Both the position numbers and the translations under genes were made by a program. From positions 558,001 to 622,000 of the forward strand of contig JADJYV010000013.1 in the NCBI GenBank assembly GCA_016719575.1: DNA of 64,000 nt, written 5' to 3'. The first letter of the stretch is position 1. Each line of letters starts with the position of its first letter. Below are positions 9,599 to 17,994 of the stretch, piece after piece. The notes under the pieces are model-generated. The model had not been told where the DNA came from. It did not search any database and saw only the letters and a program-made list of their open reading frames with translations. Source of the DNA: Pseudobdellovibrionaceae bacterium. Lineage in GTDB: Bacteria > Bdellovibrionota > Bdellovibrionia > Bdellovibrionales > Bdellovibrionaceae.

Positions 9599-10826
9599 AT
9601 GTTTACGCGCAAAGAAAAAGTTCTGCTGGGTCTTTTGGCATTTATTCAGTTTAGTTCCATCGTTGACTTTATGATAATGATGCCACTAGGCCCACAATTA
9701 ATGCGTCTTTTTTCCATTTCTCCTCACCAATTTGGACTACTCGTTTCTTCTTATACATTTTGTGCCGGACTAAGCGGCTTTGCCTCTTCATTTTTTATCG
9801 ACAAATTCGATCGAAAAAACTGCCTCCTGTTTTTTTCTAATCGGTTTTGGAATCGGAACTGTGGCTTGCGCCCTTTCTCCTTCTTACGAAATTTTAATCT
9901 TCGCCCGTGGACTCACCGGCATGTTTGGAGGTGTCTTGGGTTCTCTCGTGATGTCCATAGTAAGCGACACCATTGCCTATGAAAGGCGCGGGAGCGCCAT
10001 GGGAATCGTGATGACGTCGTTTTCTCTCGCCTCAGTTTTTGGCGTTCCGTTTAGCCTTTACCTTGCAAATATGTCTGGCTGGCACACTCCTTTTGTTTTT
10101 CTTGGTGTCACAGCTCTAGTTGTTTGCATCGGAATTTGGTTTGTTATCCCTCAAATGCGAGGCCACTTAGATCACCAGGTCAAAGAACCGGTCTATCGAG
10201 TCCTCACGCGAATTCTAAAAAATCCAAACCAACTCCAAGCCTTATTGTTTATGGGCTCGGTCGTCTTTGGACATTTCGCTATCATTCCATTCATGTCTCC
10301 ATCTCTAGTTGCGAATGCGGGTCTATTGGAGTCACACCTACCACTGGTTTACATGGCGGGGGGTCTCCTAACCATTTTTACGTCTCCTTACATCGGCCGC
10401 CTGTCTGATCGTTTTGGCAAACATCGTGTTTTCTTCTGGGGGGCCTTGATTACCCTGCTACCTTATTTTGTACTGACGAATTTAAAACAAACTTCACTTT
10501 CGACTATATTGTTTACTACAAGTTTCTTATTTGTTTCTTCTGGTGGGAGGATGATCCCTGCCTCCACCCTGGTGTCCGGCACAGCAAACCCCCAAACGCG
10601 TGGAAGTTTCATGAGTATTGTGAGCTGCGTTCAACAGATGGCGTCTGCCGTCGCCAGTTATGTATCCGGAATTATTATCACAAGAGGGAACCAAGGCGAA
10701 TTAGAAAATTACGACATCGTCGGCTATCTGGCCATTGGCACGACCTTTATCGCGATCTACTTATCTCGTAAAATCAAAGCAACGGAACATTTGGAACAGC
10801 ATCGACCTGAGCTTTCCGACGTCTAA
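9599..10826 (+). pseudogene. MFS transporter (DHA1-like), frameshifted at a T7 run
   Basis: Two overlapping frames together give one 12-helix major facilitator of about 408 residues. The first covers residues 1-79 and holds motif A in the loop after helix 2 (IDKFDRKNCLLFF). The second continues immediately with LIGFGIGTVACALSPSYEI and runs to the stop at 10826. The break falls in a run of seven T at 9830-9836; six T would restore a continuous frame. The remainder looks intact, including the second-half motif GRLSDRFGKHR. Such proteins usually export drugs or metabolites; the substrate is unknown. A homopolymer read error is as likely as a real or phase-variable mutation. Confidence 0.85.
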
Positions 10827-10932
10827 TCCAGATCTCAACGAAAAGAAATTTTTCGCAAATCCTTGCGATCTTTTATTCTTAAAGTTATATACGCCCTCGA
10901 TTGAATACCAGGACGTTTCTGCGGAGGTTGTT

Positions 10933-11604
10933 ATGTGCAAATTTTTCATTTCTATTGCTCTTTTCCTTTCTTGTTCAACTGTATTTGCCGCCGACTTTGA
11001 GAATTATTTTGATCCCAGCGAATTGAATTACGATGTCGAAAGTTTGCCAATAGAAATGTACGAGCCTCAGATGGAGCCCTTTTCTGCAGAGCAAGCTCTA
11101 GATGCCTTTGGTGTCGATGTTTTTTCTGAATTTCCAGTGGTTATCATGGTCAACAAAGCCACACAAAAAGCAACGGTCTACAGTTATGGAAATATCATAA
11201 ATTCATTTCTCGTATCAACTGGACGAGACCGTTGGGAGACTGCGAAATCTGGACGCCAATACTTCACAGCCACGCCAACTGGCTGGTACTCACCTACCCG
11301 CTACGCGCGTGAGCATTGGTCCAACACCTGGAGTGCGCTGATGGAATATTCTATCTTTTTCAACGGCGGAGTTGCTCTACATGCCACGACACCTGACCAC
11401 TTCAATGAACTGGGAACCAAGGCTTCTGGCGGCTGTGTTCGCATGCACCCTGACAACGCTCGTTGGTTTTGGAATCTTTCACTACAAGAAAAAATTGCTA
11501 CTGTCCCCTACTTCACTCGCGGCGGACAAGTTCTTAGGGACCAACAAGGAAATATCAAACGCCACACCGGCTCAGGCACGCTGATCATTGTCACAGCCGA
11601 CTAA
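10933..11604 (+). CDS. L,D-transpeptidase (YkuD domain), secreted
   Basis: The start at ATG 10933 follows GCGGAGG and gives a 223-residue protein with a clean signal peptide (MCKFFISIALFLSCSTVFAA); an in-frame extension upstream overlaps the MFS gene and is rejected. After a short linker comes a YkuD domain (about residues 65-200) with the catalytic signature: His in VALHATTP, then SGGCVRMHPDNA, whose Cys is the nucleophile. L,D-transpeptidases form 3-3 peptidoglycan crosslinks or attach proteins to peptidoglycan. In predatory Bdellovibrio such enzymes also modify prey wall, so self versus prey wall as substrate cannot be decided here. It stands alone, between the MFS gene and the prp operon. 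Confidence 0.92.
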   Translation: MCKFFISIALFLSCSTVFAADFENYFDPSELNYDVESLPIEMYEPQMEPFSAEQALDAFGVDVFSEFPVVIMVNKATQKATVYSYGNIINSFLVSTGRDRWETAKSGRQYFTATPTGWYSPTRYAREHWSNTWSALMEYSIFFNGGVALHATTPDHFNELGTKASGGCVRMHPDNARWFWNLSLQEKIATVPYFTRGGQVLRDQQGNIKRHTGSGTLIIVTAD

Positions 11605-11700
11605 AGTATTCGCTCGCGCTGTGCAACTCCACGAGCGGTAACGCCTCGCGGAATGTTACAATTCCACAAGGAAATATCGGGTGATTCATAGTCCCCATTC

Positions 11701-11729
11701 TTGACCCTATTCTAGGCTAGAGTTAGCTT
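11701..11729 (+). promoter_or_regulatory. Probable prpD promoter (TTGACC-N17-TAGCTT)
   Basis: TTGACC at 11701-11706 and TAGCTT at 11724-11729 are separated by 17 nt, and prpD starts 42 nt downstream. The same two hexamers with the same spacing recur in front of prpC (14350-14378), including a shared AGTTAGCTT core, which supports a real shared promoter or operator. Confidence 0.65.
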
Positions 11730-11771
11730 GAACTCCTTGACCCAAGTCTAAATATCAAGAAGGACGACTCA

Positions 11772-13280
11772 ATGAAAAAACATCCTGTGCGTGTTTATCC
11801 ATCCAAAGAAAAATTAGATCGTAAAGACCAGTTAGCTTGGAAGTTGGCAGAAATTGCCTCTGACAACGCTCCTATTAAAAGTGATGTCTTGGATATGGTT
11901 ATTAATCGAATTATTGATAATGCATCGGTTGCTATCGCTGCCGCCAATCGCCGCCCTGTGGCTTCGGCGCGCGCAATGGCAATTGCGCATCCCCGCACAA
12001 ATGGCGCGGCTGTCTTTGGTATGCCTAACGATCAGAAATTCGACTGTGAATGGGCCGCCTGGGCGAATGGCACTGCCGTTCGTGAGTTAGATTATCATGA
12101 TACATTTTTGGCTGCAGACTACTCCCATCCAGGCGACAACATCCCACCCATACTTGCCGTTGCTCAACAGATGAATAAAAACGGAAAAGATCTGCTTCGT
12201 GGACTAGTGACTGGTTATGAAATCCACGTGGATCTGGTCAAAGCAATCTGCTTGCACGAATTCAAAAAAGATCATATTGCGCACCTCTGCCCAGCGCAAG
12301 CTGCGGGTATAGGTACTCTGCTAGGGCTTCCAACTGAAACAATTTACCAGGCAGTACAGCAAGCAGTCCACGTTTCATTCACCACACGACAGTCTCGCAA
12401 AGGCGAGATCTCCTCTTGGAAGGCCTACGCGCCCGCGCACGCTGGAAAGCTCGCGGTTGAAGCCGTCGATCGGGTGATGCGAGGCGAAGGTGCCCCCTCC
12501 CCAATTTACGAGGGTGAAGATTCCGTTATTGCTTACATGCTTTCTGGGAAAAATGGAAAGTATGAAATTCCTCTTCCGGAAGTTGGCGAAGAGAAGCGGG
12601 CGATACTCGAAACCTATACCAAAGAGCACTCTGCTGAATATCAGTCCCAAGCCTTGATCGACCTTGCGGCACGAATGAAAACAAAAATTACCAACTTCGA
12701 TGATATCGAAAAGGTGGTGATCCACACTTCTCACCACACTCACTACGTGATCGGCACCGGGGCAAATGATCCGCAAAAAATGGATCCATCAGCCTCAAGA
12801 GAAACTCTCGATCATTCCATCATGTATATTTTTGCAGTGGCACTCCAAGATGGCGCTTGGCACCACGTGAAGTCTTACGAACCGTCAAGAGCTCAACGAC
12901 CCGACACTGTTAAATTGTGGCATAAAATTTCAACTATTGAGGATGCGAAATGGACTGAGGCCTACCATAACACAGACCCAGACAAAAAACGTTTTGGTGG
13001 CAGAGTCGAAATATTTTTCAAAAACGGCACAACTTTAACTGACGAGTTGGGTGTCGCTAATGCCCACCCTGCGGGCGCAAAGCCTTTCAAGAGAGCCGAC
13101 TATGTTCGCAAGTTCGATATGCTCACTGAAGAAATCATCACCAAGGAAGAACGCAATCGCTTTGTCACTTTAGTAGAAAACCTCGTAGATCTTACACCGG
13201 CGCAGCTGCAACAGCTAAATGTTCAAATTCCATTGGACAGACTGACAAATAATAAACGTGACACCAAGGGGATTTTCTAA
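11772..13280 (+). CDS. prpD: 2-methylcitrate dehydratase (MmgE/PrpD family)
   Basis: The 502-residue cytoplasmic enzyme dehydrates 2-methylcitrate to methylaconitate in the methylcitrate cycle for propionyl-CoA. It matches the MmgE/PrpD family along its length. Family-typical stretches are the N-terminal RRPVASARAMAIAHPR, the active-site region ELDYHDTFLAADYSHPGDN (about residues 108-126) and the lid segment near HHTHYVIGTGANDPQK. Length is normal for PrpD. The start at ATG 11772 has AGAAGGA upstream. The stop overlaps the prpB start (TAATG at 13278-13282), so the two are translationally coupled. Neither prpE nor a PrpR regulator is in the window. Confidence 0.95.
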   Translation: MKKHPVRVYPSKEKLDRKDQLAWKLAEIASDNAPIKSDVLDMVINRIIDNASVAIAAANRRPVASARAMAIAHPRTNGAAVFGMPNDQKFDCEWAAWANGTAVRELDYHDTFLAADYSHPGDNIPPILAVAQQMNKNGKDLLRGLVTGYEIHVDLVKAICLHEFKKDHIAHLCPAQAAGIGTLLGLPTETIYQAVQQAVHVSFTTRQSRKGEISSWKAYAPAHAGKLAVEAVDRVMRGEGAPSPIYEGEDSVIAYMLSGKNGKYEIPLPEVGEEKRAILETYTKEHSAEYQSQALIDLAARMKTKITNFDDIEKVVIHTSHHTHYVIGTGANDPQKMDPSASRETLDHSIMYIFAVALQDGAWHHVKSYEPSRAQRPDTVKLWHKISTIEDAKWTEAYHNTDPDKKRFGGRVEIFFKNGTTLTDELGVANAHPAGAKPFKRADYVRKFDMLTEEIITKEERNRFVTLVENLVDLTPAQLQQLNVQIPLDRLTNNKRDTKGIF

Positions 13281-14182
13281 TGCTCTTTCCAGAAATAACC
13301 CCCTCTCAAAAGCGTAAAAATTTTCGCGATCAGCTGAAGACCGGAAAGCTCTTGCAGTTTCCAGGTTCGTGGTCACCTCTGGTGAGCATGGCTATTGAGA
13401 AAGAGGGCTTTGATGGAGTGTATATTTCTGGCTCAGTGCTTTCAAATGATCTTGGTTATCCCGACATTGGTTTAACGAGCCTTACAGAAGTTGCGCAGAG
13501 AGGTCGTCAAATCTCTCGGACAACAAAGTTACCGACGATCATTGATATCGACACTGGCTTTGGCGAGCCGATGAGCGCAACCCGCACCGTTCAGGAAATG
13601 ATAGAGATGGGACTCGCCGGTTGCCATATCGAAGATCAAATTAACCCTAAGCGTTGTGGCCACCTCGACGGCAAGGGCCTCGTCTCTAAAGAAGATATGG
13701 TCCGAAAAGTTGCAGCGGCTGCTCAAGGAAAAAAACTTGATGAAAACTTTCTGCTAATTGCGCGCACAGACGCCCGGGCCGTCGAAGGATTAGACAAAGC
13801 TATTGACCGAGCAAAAGCTTATATCGACGCTGGTGCCGACTGCATTTTTACAGAAGCCCTCGAAAGTGAAAAGGAGTTCGAGACCTTTCGCAAAGCCGTG
13901 AAAGTTCCGCTCCTTGCCAACATGACGGAGTTTGGAAAAGGACGTCTTTATTCCTACAACGAGCTCTCTAACCTTGGCTACAATATCGTTATTTATCCAG
14001 TAACCACCTTCCGCCTTGCGATGGGTGCAACCGTTAAAGGGCTATCTGAGATAAAGGCCCAGGGAACACAAGAGAGTTTGTTGAATCACATGCAACACCG
14101 AAAAGATTTGTACACTCTCACTCGTTACGAAGAGTACAACTCCTTCGACTCGAATATTTTTAATTTCAGCATAAAGAAATGA
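13280..14182 (+). CDS. prpB: 2-methylisocitrate lyase
   Basis: This 300-residue member of the isocitrate lyase/PEP mutase superfamily cleaves 2-methylisocitrate to pyruvate and succinate. The Mg-binding and catalytic elements are present: DIDTGFGEP (about residues 89-97), EDQINPKRCGH with the catalytic Cys (about 118-128), and the later ARTDARAVEG and EALES segments. The KRCGH motif marks the PrpB group. It starts one base inside the prpD stop. No clear terminator follows; a 260-nt gap with its own promoter separates it from prpC. Confidence 0.95.
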   Translation: MLFPEITPSQKRKNFRDQLKTGKLLQFPGSWSPLVSMAIEKEGFDGVYISGSVLSNDLGYPDIGLTSLTEVAQRGRQISRTTKLPTIIDIDTGFGEPMSATRTVQEMIEMGLAGCHIEDQINPKRCGHLDGKGLVSKEDMVRKVAAAAQGKKLDENFLLIARTDARAVEGLDKAIDRAKAYIDAGADCIFTEALESEKEFETFRKAVKVPLLANMTEFGKGRLYSYNELSNLGYNIVIYPVTTFRLAMGATVKGLSEIKAQGTQESLLNHMQHRKDLYTLTRYEEYNSFDSNIFNFSIKK

Positions 14183-14217
14183 TGATTTCGCAATCGAAAT
14201 GTCACCAACTCAACTTT

Positions 14218-14254
14218 GACTCCGTACGCAGGTCGCGGCGGTTTTCCGAGGAGT
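14218..14254 (+). other. Imperfect hairpin in the prpB-prpC gap
   Basis: GACTCC at 14218 pairs with GGAGTC ending at 14254 around a GC-rich 25-nt interior. A shorter ATTTCG-CAAT-CGAAAT hairpin lies just after prpB at 14187-14202. Neither has a U-run, so neither is a standard terminator. The hairpin may be a processing or stability element between prpB and the prpC promoter; the function is unknown. Confidence 0.35.
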
Positions 14255-14349
14255 CTAAACTCTACAGCCTATAGTCCAGATCGAAGCAGAGCTTTTGATA
14301 CGCCCTCACGGCAATTCTCACTCTTGGGTCCCCGCGAAACGCATCAGAC

Positions 14350-14378
14350 TTGACCCCTTAAAAACTGCAAGTTAGCTT
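14350..14378 (+). promoter_or_regulatory. Probable prpC promoter, twin of the prpD promoter
   Basis: TTGACC at 14350-14355 and TAGCTT at 14373-14378 are separated by 17 nt and lie 67 nt before the preferred prpC start. The sequence matches the prpD upstream site at both hexamers and in the AGTTAGCTT core at identical spacing, while the spacer between them differs. Confidence 0.65.
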
Positions 14379-14444
14379 CAATTGCTGTCGCCTAGCATTG
14401 CGCACTGCATGCCCAAAAGGAAGGCCGTACCCAAAGGAGGAGAT

Positions 14445-15610
14445 GTGGCTGAGTATATTAATCCAGATTATGTTCCGGAGCCGGAGAAAATGAATGTGAA
14501 AAAGGGACTTGAGGGAGCTGTCATCGATACGACCTCTGTTTCCAAAGTCAATCCCGATACCAATTCGTTGATCTACCGAGGGTATCCTGTTCAAGACTTG
14601 GCTGAGAACTGCTCTTTTGAGGAAGTTGCCTATTTGCTTTATAATGGCGAGTTGCCGAATAACACTCAGCTGGCCTCCTTTGTAAAAACCGAAAAGAGCT
14701 ACCGCGAGGTTTCTAAAAATCTGCTCAATGTAATCAAAGCATTGCCTCAAAAGTGTCATCCCATGGACTCTATCCGCACTGCGGTTTCTTTCTTAGGCTG
14801 TGAAGATGCGCGCATTTGGGACTCTACTCCTGCGACAGATTTGGATAAAGCCATTCAGTTGCTAGCAAAGATACCAACTTGCATCGCGGCCGATTATAGA
14901 TTTAAGAAAGGCCTCGAATTTATTCCGCCAAAGGCAGAGCTTAGTATCGCTGAAAATTTCTTTCATATGTGCTTTGGCAAGGTCCCCCAAAAAGAAATCG
15001 TCCGCGCTTTTGATGTTTCATTAATTTTGTATGCTGAACATAGCTTTAATGCTTCGACCTTTACTTCACGAGTGGTCACCTCCACGCAGTCTGATTTGTA
15101 TTCTGCGACAGTCGCTGGAATTGGAGCCCTTAAAGGGCCCCTCCACGGTGGCGCCAATGAGCAAGTCATGCATATGATGTTAGAGATCGCCGATCCTGCA
15201 AAAGCTGAACAGTGGATGCTCGACGCCTTGGCGAAAAAAAGAAAAGTGATGGGCTTCGGTCACCGTGTCTATAAATCTGGAGACTCCCGCGTTCCGACCA
15301 TGAAAAAATACGCGCAAATCATGGCCGATGTTACGGGCGAACAAAAATGGATGAAGATGTACAATGCACTTGAAAAAGTCATGGTCGATAAGAAAAAATC
15401 TATCCAAATCTCGACTTCCCAGCGGGCCCTGCCTACTACATGATGGGATTTGAAATCGATTTCTTTACTCCGATCTTCGTTATGGCACGCACAACGGGTT
15501 GGTCTGCACACATCATGGAGCAAGCGGCCAACAACCGCATCATCCGCCCGCTCAGTGAGTACATTGGAGCTTACCAACGAAAGGTTTTGCCTTTAACAGA
15601 ACGCAAGTAA
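14445..15610 (+). pseudogene. prpC: 2-methylcitrate synthase / citrate synthase family, broken by a 4-nt deletion
   Basis: The protein would be about 389 residues and condenses propionyl-CoA with oxaloacetate. The two catalytic His motifs are intact (GPLHGGANE and GFGHRVYKSGDSR). At 15399-15413 the sequence reads TCTATCCAAATCTCG; duplicating ATCC restores Ser-Ile-His-Pro-Asn-Leu-Asp and a continuous frame to the stop at 15610. As given, the frame shifts just before the catalytic Asp of PNLDF and ends at 15443, so the product would be inactive. The downstream frame still encodes a normal C-terminus (FTPIFVMARTTGW). The start is taken as GTG 14445 behind AAAGGAGG; ATG 14490 is an alternative. 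Neighbouring prpD-prpB favour methylcitrate over citrate synthase. Confidence 0.85.
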
Positions 15611-15644
15611 GATCCAATATTAAAAATCAAAGGATGGTCTTAAA

Positions 15645-16796
15645 ATGAAGTTGCAAAGTCTTGTTCGAATTTTATCTTTGACGTTGACTCTCTCGTGCGC
15701 TCACGTGAACAAACAAAACACCCAGCAAACTTCTCTTTCATCTGCACCCATGGTAGCCCCTGCGGCTGTGAGCGACGCAGCTCCCGCAGTGCCCGTCAAA
15801 AAAGAATCCGCACTTCAACCGCGAGGTTTGGACTTTGGGGCGACCATCAAACGCATCGCCTTTGGTTCGACGGCCAATCAAAATTTTCCGCAACCCATTT
15901 GGCCCACAATTTTAAACATCAACCCAGATATTTTTCTATTTATGGGCGACACCGTTCAGACCTTAAATTCTGATCAAAAACCCACCTCGGAGCAATACAG
16001 GAAACTCAACAGCATTCCGGAGTATCGCGCATTCCGAGAGAAAATCCCCTTCCTGGCAACCTGGGATGACCAAGAATACGGCCTTGAAAATGGCGGAAGT
16101 GAACATCCAAACAAAGAGCTTTCAAAGAAAGAGTTCATTCGAAATTGGACCTACATTCGCGACTCCATTTCAATGGAACAAGCCGGGATTTACCATGCAA
16201 AGATTATTGGGCCAAAGAAAAAGCAAGTTCAGTTTATTATGTTAGATACTCGAAGTTTCCGCAGCCCCCTCAGTAAAGAAATAGATCCAGCGACTGGTGT
16301 GTCAAAAATTTTACCAAATCAAGAGTCGAAGGCCACAATCCTAGGCAATGACCAGTGGAGCTGGCTCGAAGAGCAACTCAAACGCCCCGCCCAAGTTCGT
16401 TTTGTGGTTACAAGCCTACCCCTAATTGCCGCTGAAAACAGGCCGGACCAAACCACAGAAACCTGGTCCAACTTTCCAAGCGAGCGACAGCGATTTTTTG
16501 ATTTACTAAAGAAAAATCAAATTCGAAATGTGATTCTATTGAGTGGCAATTCGCGCCAAGGTGCGATTGCAAAAACAACCTTAAAAGACTGGGGGACACT
16601 CTATGACATAACCTCAAGCCCGCTCAACGAACCAACGACAACAAGTCCCTACCAAGACCCGTCCTACATAGAGCAGACCTCGAATGTCGAAAACTTCGGG
16701 CTGGCAGAAGTCGATTGGGCCTTAAAAAGAGTTCAGATCCAAATTAGGGGAAAAAACAACGAAATCCTATCCTCCACATCAATAAAAATATTGTAA
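15645..16796 (+). CDS. PhoD-like lipoprotein with degenerate active site
   Basis: The 383-residue lipoprotein (lipobox LTLSC at residues 14-18) aligns with the alkaline phosphatase D / PhoD-like metallophosphatase family over its length, including LDTRSFRSPLS, NDQWSWLEEQL, NFPSERQRFFDLL and the late DITSSPLNEP. The metal and catalytic positions are replaced, however. FGSC is FGST (73-76), GDNxY is GDTVQ (101-105), WDDHDYG is WDDQEYG (140-146), and SGDxH is SGNSR (300-304). The fold is probably kept while phosphatase activity is lost, so a binding or structural role is more likely. It stands between prpC and the peroxide module without obvious linkage to either. Confidence 0.8.
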   Translation: MKLQSLVRILSLTLTLSCAHVNKQNTQQTSLSSAPMVAPAAVSDAAPAVPVKKESALQPRGLDFGATIKRIAFGSTANQNFPQPIWPTILNINPDIFLFMGDTVQTLNSDQKPTSEQYRKLNSIPEYRAFREKIPFLATWDDQEYGLENGGSEHPNKELSKKEFIRNWTYIRDSISMEQAGIYHAKIIGPKKKQVQFIMLDTRSFRSPLSKEIDPATGVSKILPNQESKATILGNDQWSWLEEQLKRPAQVRFVVTSLPLIAAENRPDQTTETWSNFPSERQRFFDLLKKNQIRNVILLSGNSRQGAIAKTTLKDWGTLYDITSSPLNEPTTTSPYQDPSYIEQTSNVENFGLAEVDWALKRVQIQIRGKNNEILSSTSIKIL

Positions 16797-16818
16797 ATTC
16801 ATAGAGTTATAAAATTAT

Positions 16819-16871
16819 TTAGAATGACTCTAAAAAGAGATTGAATAATTCTAATTTTAGAACTATTCTAA
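16819..16871 (+). promoter_or_regulatory. Cluster of PerR/Fur-type boxes before the regulator
   Basis: Two 7-1-7 palindromes fit the PerR box (TTATAATNATTATAA): TTAGAATGACTCTAA at 16819-16833 and TTAGAACTATTCTAA at 16857-16871. A weaker third copy (ATTGAATAATTCTAA) lies at 16840-16854. The last box ends 4 nt before the regulator ATG, so binding should block its own transcription and that of ahpC behind it. Confidence 0.75.
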
Positions 16872-16875
16872 TCTT

Positions 16876-17295
16876 ATGAAGAACAAAGCTTTTTTATCGA
16901 CAGACCTTGTTCAAAAGAAACTGCAGGAAGCCGGAGTTCAACCGACTCTGCAAAGAATCGCTATCTGTAAGTACGTCCTTTGCGAAGGAGACCATCCTAC
17001 CGCAGAGCAGGTAACCAAGTGGGCTGAGAAGAATCTCGAAAAGATCAGCCAAGCTACGGTTTACAACACTCTGAACACCCTCGTCGACGCCGGGCTTCTC
17101 AGGACTTTCAAACTCCCACACTCCGAGAAGGTGATCTACGACTGCAATACGCATGATCATTATCATTTTCTTGATGAGGCCTCAGGAAGTCTTTACGATA
17201 TTGAAGCTAAAGATGTTTCTGTTGAAATGAAAATGCCACACCAGTTCAAGGTGAATTCAATGGAAATTGTTTTTAAAGGAAATTTTAAAAGTTGA
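16876..17295 (+). CDS. Fur-family regulator, PerR-like
   Basis: The 139-residue protein has the Fur winged helix (recognition helix in ISQATVYNTLNTLVDAGLL, about residues 55-73) and a His-rich metal-site segment, NTHDHYHFLDEASG. It has no CxxC pairs, so the structural Zn(Cys)4 site of typical PerR and many Fur proteins is absent. Position directly upstream of ahpC and ahpD, and the PerR-like boxes in its own leader, point to a peroxide-sensing repressor with autoregulation. Which metal it uses and whether it senses H2O2 by His oxidation are inferred from the family. Confidence 0.88.
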   Translation: MKNKAFLSTDLVQKKLQEAGVQPTLQRIAICKYVLCEGDHPTAEQVTKWAEKNLEKISQATVYNTLNTLVDAGLLRTFKLPHSEKVIYDCNTHDHYHFLDEASGSLYDIEAKDVSVEMKMPHQFKVNSMEIVFKGNFKS

Positions 17296-17339
17296 TCAAT
17301 TGTTATTACTAACTACACATCAAAATAAAGGAGATCGTT

Positions 17340-17873
17340 ATGTTAGGTATTGGCGAAAAGTTCCCTGAGTTTAAATTGCAAGCATGTGTCTCTAGAGAGA
17401 AAGGCAAGGAGTTTCAAGAAGTTTCTAACTCAAACTTCAAAGGCTCATGGGCTGTTCTTTTCTTTTGGCCTCTTGATTTCACGTTTGTTTGCCCTACAGA
17501 AATCGCTGAGTTCAACAAGGCCCACAAAGATTTCGCTAACCGTGAAGCCAAGCTATTCGGCTTGAGCGCAGACTCTCACTTTGTTCACTTGGCATGGCGA
17601 GAAAACCATGCAGATCTTAAAGATCTACACTTCCCAATGATTGCTGATTACAATAAAACTTTGACTCAATCTTTAGGTATCGCCTCGAAAGCGAATGGCG
17701 CTCCTCTGCGCGCAACTTATATTGTTGATCCTGAAGGCGTTGTTCGTTGGGTTTCTGTGAATGACCTTTCAGTCGGTCGTAACGTCAAAGAAGTCGTCCG
17801 TACGTTAGATGCTTTACAAACAGACGAACTTTGCCCCTGCAACTGGGAAAAAGGTCAAAAAACTTTAGGCTAA
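17340..17873 (+). CDS. ahpC: 2-Cys peroxiredoxin (AhpC/Prx1 type)
   Basis: This 177-residue thiol peroxidase reduces H2O2 and organic peroxides. The peroxidatic Cys is in FTFVCPTEIAEF (about residue 46) and the resolving Cys is near the C-terminus in ELCPCNWEKG. The conserved Arg follows in GAPLRATYIVDPEG. The start at ATG 17340 has AAAGGAG upstream. It lies 44 nt after the PerR-like gene without its own clear box, so it is probably transcribed from the PerR-box promoter. No AhpF reductase is in the window; AhpD next door could recycle it. Confidence 0.95.
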   Translation: MLGIGEKFPEFKLQACVSREKGKEFQEVSNSNFKGSWAVLFFWPLDFTFVCPTEIAEFNKAHKDFANREAKLFGLSADSHFVHLAWRENHADLKDLHFPMIADYNKTLTQSLGIASKANGAPLRATYIVDPEGVVRWVSVNDLSVGRNVKEVVRTLDALQTDELCPCNWEKGQKTLG

Positions 17874-17935
17874 TTTTTATTAGTTAGCACGTCGAAACCA
17901 ATTGTTTGAACTGCGTGTTCACACATACGACAAAT

Positions 17936-17981
17936 GGCTCTGAGAATTTTTCATTCGAAAATTTTTCAGAGCCTTTATTTT
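17936..17981 (+). terminator. Hairpin terminator/attenuator between ahpC and ahpD
   Basis: GGCTCTGA at 17936-17943 pairs with TCAGAGCC at 17966-17973. The inner arms GAATTTTT and AAAATTTTT extend the stem, and TTTATTTT follows. It ends 13 nt before the ahpD start and overlaps nothing, so ahpD is probably expressed at a lower level by readthrough. Confidence 0.8.
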
Positions 17982-17994
17982 AAAGGAGTTGAAT

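Noticed and set aside
11608..11640. CGCTCG...CGAGCG hairpin after the L,D-transpeptidase as terminator
   Set aside because: Short stem, 15-nt loop and no U-run.
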